Notes: a model not told the origin generated them from the letters alone. A DNA stretch of 64,000 bases from Ustilaginoidea virens (GCF_000687475.1 NC_057319.1:3276001-3340000); one strand, 5' to 3'. Numbered from the stretch's first letter, positions 10,994 through 24,000 are shown. Made by a program: numbers and translations.

Positions 10994-13900
10994 AAGCCCA
11001 GACGGGAAGACGCTGCCGCGCCACGTCGTTCCCGGGATGAGGTCGCGGCGGGAGAAGGGGGGGAGGGGGGGGGGGTGTTATGGAATGTGACGTGGGTATA
11101 TAATCCCCTTGGCAGGAGAACCCGAGGGCAAGTACATATGGGGGGTGGGATACATGTTCTGGCATAAGCGTTTGTTGAGTGATTTTGCAAAATTGTTCCT
11201 CGCATTGGGTGGGAGGTGTCGCGACTATCACGCGCAGTCGACTGGGCGTTGTTCTACTCTCGGCATGAGCTGCGTTGAAAGCCATGTTTCTGGCAATTAG
11301 AAGAAGGCCCTGGGAGCCGTTTGGGAAACGGCTTTGCACAATAGTTGAAAGTTGCCCTGCATGGTTCGAGAATTCTGCTATAGTAAATACACCTTTGGTA
11401 GATAGACACAAGTGTCGGCCTTGAAAATCCAACCCAACCCGGTCAAGATGGGCCCGGGCGTTGTCGAGCAATTTCCTCACCGTTATTGTCTCCCACTTCT
11501 TTGCTGGCGTTTCAGGGTGGGACGGGTCGGTGAGCCTCCAAACTCCCGAGGCTTTGGTTCTCCATCTGCCGTTTCTTGCGGCCGAGCAAGGGTCTTTCTC
11601 GGGGGCATTCAGCAACCGTCACGGAGACTGGCGATGGATGGTCTTGCCATGTCTTGCTGGGTTGGTCAGGTGTTGTATGGCTAGCTGTGGTCTGTGGTGC
11701 TCCTTGTGCCGGAGACAAAGCGCAAGCCACCATCTCGCCATACTTGAGATGGACTAGTAGAGGTGTATACGGGTGTTTTCACAGACTCCAAGGCGGAGAA
11801 CGGCTGTCCAGTCGTCGCACCTAAATCTCATCTTTCGCGGGTCATTCCTGGGATTCAGTCCTGTTAGCAGCCGACATGCTCATGCTTGCATGGGTCGACG
11901 TTGGCCTCGGGTATACTGAAAGACTGCCCCATCCATCATTGGATCGCGTCGGTATGCATGCCGGGCATGTCTTGGCTTTCTATTCAAAGCCACTCTGTCA
12001 CACAGCACGAGACACGCCGCTCCCAACTCCTGGCGGTGAGAGATTATGACCAGGAAACAAACAAGGTCCAACTGGTTTTGCAGTTTGTCGGCTTTTCGTT
12101 TCGTTTCGATTCGTTTCGTTTCGTCTTCTTTCCTCTATTTGGCTTTTCTCTTTCACGCGATCGGCACATTGGCAGCGTCCACCCACCGCAACACCTTTGC
12201 TCCGTCCATCGGGTATGATGAGAATCAGCCCAGGGCAATCTGTCGTGGCCACGTTTTTTGGACGACACACTTCCGCAAGCCGCGTGGGCTGCATGGACCA
12301 TAGATGGGCCATGGCACCAGTCCGGGGTGACGTTAGTCACGTCTTTGTCAGGTTCCAGAAGAACCAATGGCCAGTTGTTTTGCCGCCTTTGATTCGGTAC
12401 CAAGTTGCCTGACCTGCTGCGTAATTGTCTAGAAACATTTTGCCTGGGTGCATCCGCAGGGTCGACTGTCGTCATCCAAGAAACATGCCCCTTTAGCGGA
12501 CCACGAGTCCTGGTTGCTGTTCAACAGGTCGACGCATACTTGTGTATTCCTTGTACGCTGCGAGGGCGCTTGCTGCCAATGCCCCTGTGCGATGCTTCTA
12601 TGTTGGTTCGTTGGACAAGTTACGACGTTTTCTGCTATTCGATTCAAGCGCGTCTGCATGCCGAGTCTTCTTTTCCTCCTTTTCTCCCCCCCTCCCCCCT
12701 CGAATCCCTTGCCGTGTGGTACGGATGCGAAATGCCAGCGATGGAACGTCCTTTCCCATGATTCAGAGTTCAAGTCTAAAACTCGGGCTGCCAATGGAAA
12801 TCTCCATTACTCGTCATATCTTGTGGCTATGCTACCCTTTGTGTCCATAACTTTCCCGGAAGAGTGGGAATAGTAGGAGGACGCCGAATGGAGCCAGCAT
12901 TCCAAGACATTTTTCTTTCTCGCCTTCTCTCTCTCTCTCTCTCTCTCTCTTTTATTTTTAATTTTTATTTTCTTTTTGTTGAAAGCATGCGTGGCGGCTC
13001 CTATCAGTAAAGTGCCGGATGACTTGACGGATAGGATCATACACGCCGGATCGGCGTCAACTTCAAATCTGATTCTGGCAACCCGAAAAGGCCAGTCGCC
13101 AAACTCGACAGCTTGTTGATCTGAATGGCGCATTGTCGCTGGAAGATGACCTTCACAAATTGAAAAGCCGCGCGATGGAACCAAAGGAACATTTTGTCCC
13201 AAGCTTTTGCGCACTTCGTACGCCATTGCTGCTAATCGACGCGGAAAATCGTAGAGGCGGCCGTCAAGCTGGGGCTGCAGGATGCTGCAACACATGCCTC
13301 GGCCCTCTCGGCTGTCCCCAGATTTGCGTTCGCCTGAGGAACGGTGTGGGCGAAATGTTGCAGGGCTACGTAGGATGAAGGCAGGCCACGGCGCTGAACT
13401 GGGTCATCTGCTCATGGCCAGCTGTGTGTCCCATGGTTCCGTCTCCCCCCCCCGTGCTCCGTGCTCCGTGCACCATGCTCCAATGCTCCATGCTCCATGC
13501 TCCTGCCGCGTGCTGGGTGATGCCTGGTGGGTGTGCGAGCAAGCGGAAATCCAGAAATACCAGGCCCCGGTGCGCAGAGCTTCCTGAGCCGAGTAGTTTT
13601 CTGGGAAATCCGTCGCGGGCGCGCGCTTGGAGCACGACAAACGGCCGCTGTCGAGTGGACAGTTTAGATGGCGTGGAGACCGGTCAGCGGTCAGTCATCA
13701 GCTAACCATGGACTAGTTTGGATTCAATCGGTTAGTTGTAATCACCACACCAACCTTTGCGCGGGCAACCAGGGCCTTTTTTGCTGCGATGGTTTGTGGA
13801 ACAAGTCGTGACTCGTGAGTAAGACGGCGAGGCACATTTCCTGAGTAGAGAGACATGAGAGAAGACGCACTCTGAAATCGTCAAGGTTGGGCTGCACATG

Positions 13901-15764
13901 AGTAAGAAGGAAGGGAGGAAAAGAGAGACAAGACACCCAAAGTCCCAAGGTCCCAAGGTCCCAAGGCCCCAAGCTCGACAATCGCGGTCGTACAGAGGAG
14001 GGCACGGGGGGATGGATGGATGGATGGATGGATGGATGGATGCTTGGGTGCTTGACGGCTGAGAGTTGGCTGAGAGTTTCAATGTTCCTTGTTCCTTTGT
14101 GCCCGCCGCGCTGCCGCCTTCCTCCGCGCAAGAGACCGCTCACTCACTGGTGGGTGCTCCAGGGAATCCAAGGAAGGCGCCGAGGTGAAGAATTCCACGG
14201 CTCTTGCCTTGTCGACGCCTGGAAGGCTGGAAGTTGGAACCTTGCCTAACCCTACCTGAAGCCCTCCCTGGAGACTGAACCAGACTGTTGCGCGGGGGGG
14301 AGCGAACTGTCCTGACTAGGTACCTATGTACAGCTGTAGCTCTTCCGGTTCCCCTGCAGCGAACGGTTTGGCGACGATTTGGCGACGGCTCTGGGCTTTT
14401 GCGACAGGCTGCAGCTCAGTAAGTCAGGTCAGTCACGCTGCAGATTCAGAGATACAGGCTGGATGGATGGGGACAAGGGCGTTGCATCTGAAACAGCCTC
14501 GGGCCCGTCAACATGGTCAACGGCGAACGCTTGATGGAAGCTGGTGGTACGGAGTACGTACATTGGCGGAACCTTGGATACCCCGCCGCTGAGATTGGGC
14601 CGTCCCCACCCCACCAGAACAAGGGCCTGAAGATGGGAAGAGTACATGTACCTGGCAAGTACCTCTGCTGCAACCCCCCACCTTCCCTGGGCCTGCGCCG
14701 GAACCGGGCAGGCACTTGCGCCCCTCAAGCAATCGCCACCAGGATCAAGTTCCTCCTAGGTAGCTGCGGTCCTGCGGCGCCTGCCCGCCATGCCAATCCG
14801 CATGTGCGTCCTCAGCCGAGACCTCGACCAGTTTGCCTTAGTCAACGATCAGCCTCCACCCCTCCACCCCTCCCCCCCCCCCCCCCCGTCCCCTTCCCAG
14901 CAGGAAAATCTTGGGATTCTGCAGGACAAATGCTCTGTTGCGAGCTGATGGATGCTGGTCGCAACCCCCCATCGTCAACTCACCAGCCTACCTGGCGCTG
15001 CATAGGTTGTCGCCCATCTCGCCTTTCTCTTGAGACCGATAGGCCAGACCCAAAGAGCGGCCGTCTTTCATTGACGGCTGTTGGGGCTGTTTTGGCCCGC
15101 TTCTGCCTGCCAGGCGTCCGTCCATCTACACTTCCCCCAAGCGACGAGTCCGTCGACGTCGTTACCTTGCCCTTGGAATAACCTCGCATGCGTCCTCCCT
15201 CGACTACGCGCAATAGCCGACTGTTCCGCTCTACCAACGCCGCAGCTGTCGCCCAACCCGGATACACCGTCTCGTGCGCCAACTGTCATTTTACCACTAC
15301 GCAGATAGGCCGCCATTCTGTCCAAACGCTCATCGAAACACCAATGCCTCGCAGTTGACCTCTTCGCAGATACCGCCAGGTGTTTTTCCAGACGGGTAGC
15401 TGCCGCATATGTTTGTACTAGCCAGCCACTCTGGCTTCAGCACAACGGCGACTTGACACGGCTGCCCCCAATCCCCAATCGCAGAATCACTCTTCAAAAA
15501 TATCATCTCCACTCCGTTTTGTCGAACTTGAGATTGTGGTGACGCTCTGGCGCTCCTTCCATCAACTAACGCAACCAATATATCGGCCCTCCAGGCTTAC
15601 TTTATGCACTTCTGGAGGCCCAATAACATCATTCTAGCCTTCCTGGCCACCGTCCTGTCGCACACACAAACGCCTCGTTTTCCTTGGCCGTCCACTTCAT
15701 TGGGCCTCATTGCTTCAGCGTCCGCGGGGGAGAATACGAGCTCCCCCAATATTCAATACCAACA

Positions 15765-15796
<32 letters not shown>

Positions 15797-16379
15797 CTTT
15801 CCCCTCTTTTGGTGCTATTGCACCTGACTATCTCTCGTAAAGCTGCAGTGATCATCTGCCTTGGCACCCCTCCGCTGTCAACCACCATCCATCCCATGCG
15901 CTTCGAACCACCCCGCTGAAATAAACTTGAGACGGGGTTTTGTCATTTTGCCTGTCTTAGCCTGTGTGCTGCTGGTCCCACGAACAGCAAGGCTTTGTTT
16001 CCTTGACCGGTAAGCACGACCCCCCCCCCCCCCCCCTCCCCCCCGTCGTCGCAGGTTCCATTCGGGACGCACCACCGACCAAGGCCAGAACATATTACAC
16101 CAAACCATACCTCTGGCATCAGCCGTCCAACCCTCGGCCAAGCCGTGTAACGGGGGGTAAGGGGGGTGTGTGTTGCGGCGTGGTCCTCCCTGTGCAAGGG
16201 CTTGGGTAGATTGTAACAGTCGAGCTGGTGCAGTTGGAGACCTACGAATCACGGTCCTGTTCGTGGGAGCGAGACTTGCTGATTATTACAGAAACTTGCA
16301 GGGGGTTTGGAATCGAGCTCATCTTGATAGACAACCATCGGCATCTTTTCATGTCACGGGCTATAAGAACCCTGCTAAA
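10994..16379. other. 5.4 kb intergenic region without a supported gene
   Basis: Open frames here are short or low-complexity and match no family I recognise. Contents: a G-run at about 11059-11075, CT repeat near 12927-12950, GTGCTCC-type repeats 13450-13505, GGAT repeat 14012-14041, C-runs near 14870-14888 and 16020-16035, and a T-run 15769-15797. The last part probably holds the long 5' leader and promoter of the AcuK-type regulator. Confidence 0.55.
14012..14041. repeat. GGAT tetranucleotide repeat
   Basis: Seven uninterrupted GGAT units in non-coding DNA. Confidence 0.85.
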
Positions 16380-18640
16380 ATGCCCGCTCCCAAAGCAGAA
16401 GACCATGAGGCCGACTTGCCAGGCCACATGTCTGATATTGAGGACGATAACGAGCCTTCAATTCAGGACGACGACAACATGGCTGATTTTAAGAAAAGAT
16501 ATGACCCAAAGGACCCTCAAAGACCTAGGAGAAAGAAGGCGCGAAGAGCTTGCTTTGCCTGCCAAAGGGCTCATCTTACCTGCGGTAAGGGCATGTCGCT
16601 TTCAAGCCCGTTGGAGTGATAGATACTCGAGATCAAACTTCAGTCCTGGCCATTCTTCTCGGAATTGCGCGGCCCCCAGGCGCATGCTTTGAATATCTGA
16701 CATGGGACGGTGCTGATTTTGGCCTCTCAACAGGTGATGAGCGGCCTTGCAAGCGCTGTATCAAGCGCGGCCTAGCAGACGCCTGCCAAGACGGCGTGCG
16801 AAAGAAAGCAAAGTATCTTCACGACGCGCCGCCTGAAGCTCTTCGACCCGTGCTCGGACCCAACTACAACCCCAAGTCTGAACACACTCGTGCCAACGGT
16901 CAACGGCAAACCCCCAGTCATTCGGATACAGTCTCGACTGCCACGGGAAGTAACGGCGGCGGCGGCAGCTTCCTGCCTCAGAACACCGGGACTCCATTTG
17001 TGTTTGGCACCTCGAACCAGACCCAAGTTGGCTTATCAGATACCCTGCCGTTCAACCCGCAAGCAACGGCAACTGTCCAAAGTAATGCTGCTACCGCCGC
17101 ATCCCAGATGGACAACATGATTCAAGGCAACCACACCATGGATTTCAACACACTGTTTGACCATAGCAACCCCGCCCTGTACAATTTTGACTTGGAGGGC
17201 CTCAACTTCGGCAGCCAGTATGCTGGCTGGGAATTCGGAATTTTGAACAAGATGGGATTGGCGGCAGAAACGCCCTCGCGAGACAACAACTCCATCTCAG
17301 CTACCCCAACCACGGAGGCTACCTATGCATCTCTCTTTGGCAACGGCCCGAATCAACCGTTCGATGCAATGATGGCGGGCAGCGACTACTCGGGGGTCGA
17401 CTCAAACAGCAATATATACTCCCAAGACAATCTGCAGCATGGCCTACCCCATGCATACGCCATTCCGGCTGGGCCCAACAGCCTTGCCAGTCCCAGCACG
17501 GATGCGACGGCGAGTCCGCAGGCAAACGTCGACGCATCTCCGCACATAGCCTTGAACAACCTGCCAGGGATAGGCGGAGCAGCAAGGATGAAACCAAAGC
17601 AGGACAAGATTTCTCAAATACTCATGGGCAAAAGACATCGAGATTCGGCCTCGGTGTACGCCAACGTCAAGGAGCCGTACCCGTACACGGCCGGTTTCCA
17701 CAACATGATCTCGGTGATTAAGCACCGGCTACCCCTGAACAAACTCATCACCATCGCAAGAGCCCTTGGCGAGATCCGCCCGTCCTTTATTGCCTGCACC
17801 AAGGATCTGACTCGCGAAGATTTGCTGTTCATGGAGAAGTGCTTCCAACGTACTCTGTTCGAGTTTGACGATTTTCTCCAACACTCGTGTGCTCCAACGG
17901 TTGTGTGTCGTCGTTCTGGCGAAGTCGCCGCCGTGAACAAGGAGTTTACAGCTTTGACGGGCTGGACGAAGAACGTCTTGCTGGGCAAGGAACCCAACCG
18001 AAACGTTTCTGTCGGGCCGACACCGCAAGGCTCCGACGACGGCGACGACGGCAGCACGCGTACTGCTGCTGCCCCGACGCCGCGCCTAAAGCCCGTCACG
18101 CTTGACCTGGATGGCGGGCGGCCACAGCCAGTATTTCTGGCCGAGCTTCTGGACGACGACAGCGTCGTGCAATTCTACCAGGACTTTGCCCAGCTCGCAT
18201 TCGAAGACAGCCGCGGCAAGGTGCAAAGGAGTTGCAGCCTGATGAAGTACCGAACGCAAGACATGCTGGATGGGAAAGACGCACCGTCTCAGCGGGACAG
18301 AAACGGTATCCTGAGCAGTCGCGTTACCAAGATTGACAGCGAGCAGGGGATATCACGAATCGAAAAGGATGGCAGGGTGAACTGCACGTATTGCTGGACA
18401 ATCAAGCGGGACGTATTCGATATCCCCATGATGATTATTATGAATGTACGTCTGCCCGTCCTCGGGGGCCGCCGAGCCGAGCCGAGCCGAGCCGAGCCGA
18501 GCCGAGCCAAGCCAAGCCATGCCATGTCCCGGCGCTCTTGGCTCTCGGAAGAAAACCTGGGTGAAAAGCTAACGAGAAAATTCTGCTAGTTCTTGCCACG
18601 ATATTACCCAAACCAGGAACCTCACCAGCTTGCTGTTTAA
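16380..18640 (+). CDS. acuK: Transcription activator of gluconeogenesis, AcuK/ERT1 family (Zn2Cys6 + PAS)
   Basis: Three exons (16380-16584, 16734-18445, 18590-18640) give 655 residues. AcuK/ERT1 proteins activate gluconeogenic genes such as PEP carboxykinase and fructose-1,6-bisphosphatase and affect growth on acetate and other poor carbon sources. A basic stretch [10 protein letters not shown] precedes the zinc cluster; the six cysteines are at about 58, 61, 68, 74, 77 and 86, and the first intron splits the cluster after TCG. Next comes [19 protein letters not shown], a hallmark of the family. The middle is long and low-complexity (Asn/Ser/Ala/Gly). A PAS-like domain spans about 440-610 ([20 protein letters not shown]). 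It ends with [13 protein letters not shown] joined to [16 protein letters not shown] by the last intron. A frame also runs into the last intron, so an unspliced C-terminus is possible but has a repeat-encoded tail. Confidence 0.92.
18470..18512. repeat. Pentanucleotide repeat (GAGCC) in last intron of acuK
   Basis: Six to seven GCCGA/GCCAA units directly 3' of the last acuK donor (GTACGT at 18446), inside intron 18446-18589. If the intron were retained it would encode Ser-Arg-Ala-Glu-Pro repeats. Confidence 0.8.
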
Positions 18641-19116
18641 GTCGGTTTTTGCGCTTGGCTTCACATACTACATATTGCTCGTGCATATACGTTTATTTGG
18701 GCATGGCTCGGGCGTCTTATTTCTTTGATTGGGTTAGTCGGCAGTCCTCCTTGATGCCTGCTAGGGCATGCGGCTTGAGGTGGAACTTGGCGAAGGCTCG
18801 AGTTGGCGTGAAATTGCCACTATACATGCCTTTCTTTACACGCCTCTACGTACCCGCGGGGGGGGGGGAGACATTGTCCATGGAACAGTCTGGTATAGCA
18901 GAGCCTCGTGCTGAGCAAGAGGAGGCGCATGTGTTGACAGGATTTCTTATGTCTGGGGATGACAAACAGTCCCTTTGCTTCTTCCTTTTTTCTTTTTTTT
19001 CCTCCTTTTCTTTTTCTCTGATACCCGCGACACAGGTTACCATTTCGTACAATGCTCATCAGGACAAGCACCGACTTGTTTCGATTCACACTACGCATCG
19101 TGACTTGCTCGAACCT

Positions 19117-19803
19117 CTACGCCTCCCTTAGCAACCAGTCGGCTCCGTGACCGTAGCCCTCCACCCTGACGGCCTCGGGCGTCCAGCCGCCCCTGTCCAG
19201 ACTGTTCCGGGCAACCTCGCAATCGAAACGGATGTCCTCTATCAGGGCCTCGAGGCTCTCGTAGTCCTTTTCCTGGCGAATGTAGCCCAGTATCAGCAGC
19301 CTCATATGGGCGCCGTAAAAGTCGGCCGCAAACGAATGCAGCACATGGACCTCTGCGCTCCGCACCGCGTTCTTGTAGAAGGGGTTGTAGCCGATGGACA
19401 TGACCATGGGGAAGACGGCGAACGGCGGCGACGACGACGACGCAGACGACGCGGGTCCGCCAGAGAGGCCCTGCCTCTGCGGGTGCTCGGGGGGGAGGAG
19501 CAGCGACGCGTATCCGAAGTAGACGCCCGAGGGGACGGACGCGATCCACGGCGTGAGGGCCGAGTCGACGGGCAGATTGGCGGTAGGAATGCCCAGCTGC
19601 GGGGAGGGTGATGATGAGATCCCGAGAAGATCTTTGCGCGGGGGGGGGGGGAGAAGGGGGACCGGGCAAAAGCCCCGTGGGGGACGGACCTCTTTGGAGC
19701 CTCGGCCGAAGCCGGAAATGACTTTCCCTTGCATCACGTAGGGGAACGGGGGTTCGGGGCCATCCGGCGGGCCGACGATGGAGGGCCGGCCGTCGGGAGC
19801 CAT
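19117..19803 (-). CDS. fmn1: Riboflavin kinase (flavokinase)
   Basis: Two exons (19690-19803, 19117-19596), intron GTCCGT...GCAG, 197 residues, the normal size for the monofunctional fungal enzyme. It phosphorylates riboflavin with ATP to give FMN, the precursor of FAD. Splicing creates the signature [17 protein letters not shown] (ATP/flavin loop). [29 protein letters not shown] (with the catalytic Glu) and [20 protein letters not shown] follow in the expected order. A Ser/Ala/Gly-rich insert sits before [10 protein letters not shown]. The start is the ATG at 19801-19803, giving [20 protein letters not shown]; the frame is open far upstream but only as low-complexity sequence. Head-to-head with the SDH assembly factor gene, 388 bp between start codons. 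Confidence 0.93.
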   Translation of the reverse strand: MAPDGRPSIVGPPDGPEPPFPYVMQGKVISGFGRGSKEVRPPRGFCPVPLLPPPPRKDLLGISSSPSPQLGIPTANLPVDSALTPWIASVPSGVYFGYASLLLPPEHPQRQGLSGGPASSASSSSPPFAVFPMVMSIGYNPFYKNAVRSAEVHVLHSFAADFYGAHMRLLILGYIRQEKDYESLEALIEDIRFDCEVARNSLDRGGWTPEAVRVEGYGHGADWLLREA

Positions 19804-20191
19804 GGGGTCGGAAGGGGCGTGGGCGTGCTCGTCGCCTCTGCGGGTGGTTGGCGAGGAATGTTTTTCCGGTCGAGAACGGTTGGTTCCCCTGGGTTGTTTA
19901 CGAGCCGCAAGTGGTTTTTTTTTTTTTTTTTTTTTCGCGACCCCTTTTGGTTTCCGTCTTGACGATGACTCGAGGTGGATAGGAGTCCGAGGCCAGCAGG
20001 GACCCCACTTTGCCTCCGCCACTTGCCAGCCAGCCGCTAGCCAGCCGGCCCACCCTAGCCGCTGAATAATGAAGATGATGAAGGCAAACATTTCAGCCGC
20101 TCCTTTGGATCGCCTGTGCGGAACCAGAGCACTCCCTTGTTCAAACCCTTCTTTCTTTCTTTTTTCTTCGTGTGCAAAAACCATAACAACC
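19804..20191. promoter_or_regulatory. Shared divergent intergenic region fmn1/sdh8
   Basis: 388 bp between the start codons of riboflavin kinase (minus) and SDH assembly factor 4 (plus). It contains a T-run (about 19915-19935), CCAGCC-type short repeats (20027-20050), and a pyrimidine-rich leader before the sdh8 ATG. Bidirectional promoter activity is inferred only from the spacing. Confidence 0.5.
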
Positions 20192-20596
20192 ATGCGTCTC
20201 CTCGTCACCCGCGCCGCCCTCGGCCGCGCCCTCAAACCCTCCTGCCTGCTGCCGCTGACGCCGCTGACGCCGCTGACGCCGTCGCCGCGCCCCCGGCCCT
20301 CCTCGTCGTTTGCCTCTCCCGCGCCTCCGAAGCTCCCGCCCGCCCAGCAGGCCGAGTTTGAGCGCCTCCAGCGCCAGGCTGCCGCCCCGCTGTCCCAGCC
20401 AGATGCGCCGGCCGAAGCGCCGCCTACGCTGAAGGAGGCCGACGCCGTCAACCCCGCGTACTGTAGGGGCGCGCCGCCCGAGTTCAGCGGCGACAAGAAC
20501 CCCCGGACGGGGGAGGTGGGCGGGCCCAAGAACGAGCCGCTGCGGTGGGGGGGCGACGGCGACTGGAGCTACAATGGACGCGTGACGGACTTTTGA
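20192..20596 (+). CDS. sdh8: Succinate dehydrogenase assembly factor 4 (SDHAF4/SDH8), mitochondrial
   Basis: Single exon, 134 residues. SDHAF4 binds flavinylated SDHA in the mitochondrial matrix, limits its oxidant production and promotes joining to SDHB. The conserved C-terminal block (DUF1674 type) is clear: [20 protein letters not shown] followed by [10 protein letters not shown] at the extreme C-terminus. The N-terminus [16 protein letters not shown] is a plausible mitochondrial presequence; a Pro/Ala-rich linker with a LTP repeat (from GCTGACGCC repeats) separates it from the functional block. An upstream in-frame ATG at 20069 exists, but the ATG at 20192 (CAACCATGC) directly gives a targeting peptide. 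It diverges from riboflavin kinase. Confidence 0.92.
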   Translation: MRLLVTRAALGRALKPSCLLPLTPLTPLTPSPRPRPSSSFASPAPPKLPPAQQAEFERLQRQAAAPLSQPDAPAEAPPTLKEADAVNPAYCRGAPPEFSGDKNPRTGEVGGPKNEPLRWGGDGDWSYNGRVTDF

Positions 20597-21098
20597 AGAT
20601 GCCCCGGCGGGACGACAGGGCGTGCTACGCGAGACACAAAGATGCGAGATGAGTTGAATGGTTGTGAGCAGCCATTGTGGTTGGCAGGTGCTGGTGTCCG
20701 CTCGGCAAACTAGCCGTGGCGCATAGAGACCGCAGAGAGTTGGTTAGGAGGCGGAGAGGCCCCTTGACACTCCTAGACGCAGCGGCAAAAGGGGCAAAGG
20801 AAATGGTTGCCGCCTGCTGCGGTGACGGCCCGCTGCGTCACCGCATCGCGGGGCTGAACTCATTTTTTGCACGACGAGTCCGTGGGCGTCCTCCTCAGCC
20901 ATGTAGGTACTCAAGAGTGCCGCAAAATGTACAAAATAGGCCGTAAATGCCCACCGTGTCTGCCGAATCGCCTCGCTGAGTCGGTCCATGATACTACACA
21001 CAAAAAATCGCAAACAGAGCTTGTTGCCAGCGACGCCCCCTTTCCGACTGTATCCACCCCCCCCCCCCCCCCCCCCCCAACCTTACAATGGTCTGATG

Positions 21099-24000
21099 TC
21101 ACTTGCATTCTCCCTCGACCGCCGTCCTCCTCTCCGCATCTGCGGCGTTGGCCATCCCAGCGTCCTCGTCTCTTGCGGCTTTGCGGCCTTCGGATATCTC
21201 CTTGGGCCCCGAGATTCCGCCGGATCGGTTCTCCTTGTTACCCTCGCTCACTGCTCGATCTTGATCCTGCTTCTCGCCCGGGTCGACGTGAGCAGCCGAT
21301 TGCTGATCCGCCCTTGTCCAGTTGCCCGTGACTTCTCCCCTAGTAGTCGTCGCCATCGTCGTCGTCGGCGGTGTCGTCGTCGTTGTCGTCGTCGTCGTCG
21401 TCGTCGTCTTGGCGCTGCCGTCTTTTGCCTGTCCCAGCTCTAAGCCGCCAATGTTGCCAAAGCTGACTGTTACCTCCCTCATGGCTTTGCGCATCCGTTC
21501 CCGTCGCGCCCGGCCTCGCAGCCTCGCTTGCGGTTGCCCCCCATTCTCGACCCAGCGGATGCTCTTGATCATGTAGCTGATTCCATCGTGCGCGGAGTGT
21601 CGGCCGCCGTACTGACCGCCGAATTCTCGGCTGGTAATGCCAAAGCGCGTACAGCTCGAGTACCTTGTCAAACGCGGAAGAATCAGGATGTTGACATGGA
21701 GGTCGCGGTTGGCTGGGACCGCCATGGGTCCCGACGACGGAGGCGCCGTGATTGTGCCTTCGGATTCTCGACTCGGCAGTTCAGGGACCCGAGCTTTCTG
21801 TTTCCGTTTACCGCCGAACCCAAGCTCCAGGTCCAGCATTGCCGTATCGACGTCCTCGGTCCATTCACCCTTGATCCACCCCCCGTGGATGCAGGCTGCG
21901 ACGACGTCCGAGTCGTCCGTGTACACGTCTGTGCCCCAAAGGTACGCCCGAGCTGTGATCTCCTCGCGGGCTACAGAGGACAGATGAATGCGCGGAACCT
22001 TGACCGTCAACGTGCAGTTCTCTCTGTCCTTGATAATGTCCCAAGGAAGCGGTTTCGGGTTCGAGGAGAACCCCCGGTGCGTTGGGGTGTTGGGAAGAAC
22101 ACGCTCGGGTTTCAGTTGAGGCTCGTAAATGAAATCTCCCAAATGATGCCTGGGGCGATGCGCGACTGAATCCAGGACTGCCTTGGAGGATACAATGGTT
22201 TTCGTTTTGGGTGGGATAGCCGTTGACGTTGCCGCGGCCTTGGTCTGGCCGCCTGACTGCGTCTGCGTCCCTGCTTTCGGGCCATGGTGGTGGTGGTGGT
22301 GATGGTGAGATTTGTCCATGGGTGAACCCACCAGTGTGCTGCCTTTGAGACTCTTCAATGCAGCGACTCCTGCTGTTGGTGACGGCGCGGCACCTTGAGG
22401 AGAAGGGTGGTGGTGGTGGTGGTGGTGACTACATTGAGCAGTGTTAGGGGACCAAGTCTGGCACACCCAAAAAAAAAAAAAAAGTCGTTGCATCAATTGT
22501 GCAGCGCAAACTTACTGATGGTGATGGTGCTGGTGCTGGTGCGCCTTGGGTCGCTTGTTGGCCCGCCCAGCAGGGGTAAGCCGGCCTGTGCTATCATCAT
22601 CACGACCTTCTTCATCCTTTAGTTTCCGTCTTCTACCTGCCTTGGGTGCCTTGCCTCCATGATCCGCTCCTGGGTCGGCCGTGATGTCGGCATCGTCTCG
22701 TTTCGTGACGCCGAGATGCGAGCCAGGACCAGCGACGAGGGAGGTGACGGCCGAGGAGGACGTGATGGGGCTGGACATGCCAATACCGCTGACACCGCTT
22801 CCAATTCCCGAAAACATACGGCCAAACTCGCTCTTGATTCCTGGTTCGGCACCCGGTCCTGGTTGCTGAGGCTGGGCGCCCTGTACAGCTTGAGGCAACG
22901 GCGACATTCTTCCTTTGCGACTAATGTCTTGGACGGCCAGCAAATTGCGCTGCAATCCGTTGGGCGCATGATGATCGTCGTTTCCTTTTCTCGCAGAGTC
23001 ATACGACGACGGAGGAGGGTGGACGTTGCTGTATGCCGCAGCAGGTGGCGCCGCGGTTTCGTCGCGAGTGCGATGGGGCCCGTGATGAGGCGGCGGAGGC
23101 GGCGGAGGCGGCGGCGGCTGCGGCGGCTGATGTTGGTCCATTTGATCTATACGGGCCCGGTCGGATTCATACGCCTGCGGGGGCGGCGCGGGTGCGGCGG
23201 TCGCTGAAGGGCGGGAGGGGTGCGACGACGTCGGTGGATAATGCTCCGGCGGAGCGCCTTGATACGCCGGCCCGTGGTGCGAATAGGGTCCTGATGCCGC
23301 GTAATCTGGTTGCTGGGGACGCTGGTGGTGCTCTGTAGGAGGTCGTACGTTGGCATCAGGATGGGGTCGCCCCCACTGATCTCGTGGATCGCGCGGATCC
23401 GGGGGTCGTCCGTACGGGGACTGGCTCGCGTGTGCATCAGGGTGGCCAAGTTCATGAGGAGACATGTGCTGACGCCGAGGATCGGCTCCGCCCGAGTAGC
23501 CTCTCTCCCTACCCTCCCTCCCACGATGCTCAGTCACGGACTGGCGATCCCTTTCTGCTCGGTACCTCTCATCGTATGGGTAAGCCGGACGCAGCCCCGA
23601 CCGTTCGGGGTTATACTCGATGCCCATGCCCGTCGCTGGCCGACCGCCGTCATCGCGGCGTGGGTAGGGATCCTCAGGGCGACCCACATCCATGGTTCGT
23701 GGCGGCATAGCAGCGTAGGAAGGAGGCTTTGCGTGGCTACTTGATGCCGTCGGCGGACCGACCGACAGCCTGCCCGAATCCCTCGACGTGTCGGGCGGTG
23801 CGGATGGATGGCGCTGATGGTAGCCTTGGGGGGTGCCGTACCGTTGCACGTCGGGGGTGGTGCAGTAAGGACCACCGCGAGGAGACGGGGCGGCGCTCCC
23901 TCGGGGGTCGAAAGGCTGTCTCGGGGGGTGGTCGGGGGTTTGCGGACGGCGGAAAGGAGGGTATTCGGACGACGCAGAATGCATCAGCGGCGACGCCTGC

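Noticed and set aside
14513..15181. 222-codon plus-strand frame in the 11-16.4 kb gap
   Set aside because: Pro/Arg/Ser-rich, crosses a C-run, no recognisable family, and no supporting splice or start context.
22259..22440. Plus-strand GTG/GGT repeats as a Val/Gly-rich gene
   Set aside because: They are the complement of the poly-His coding tract of rxt3.
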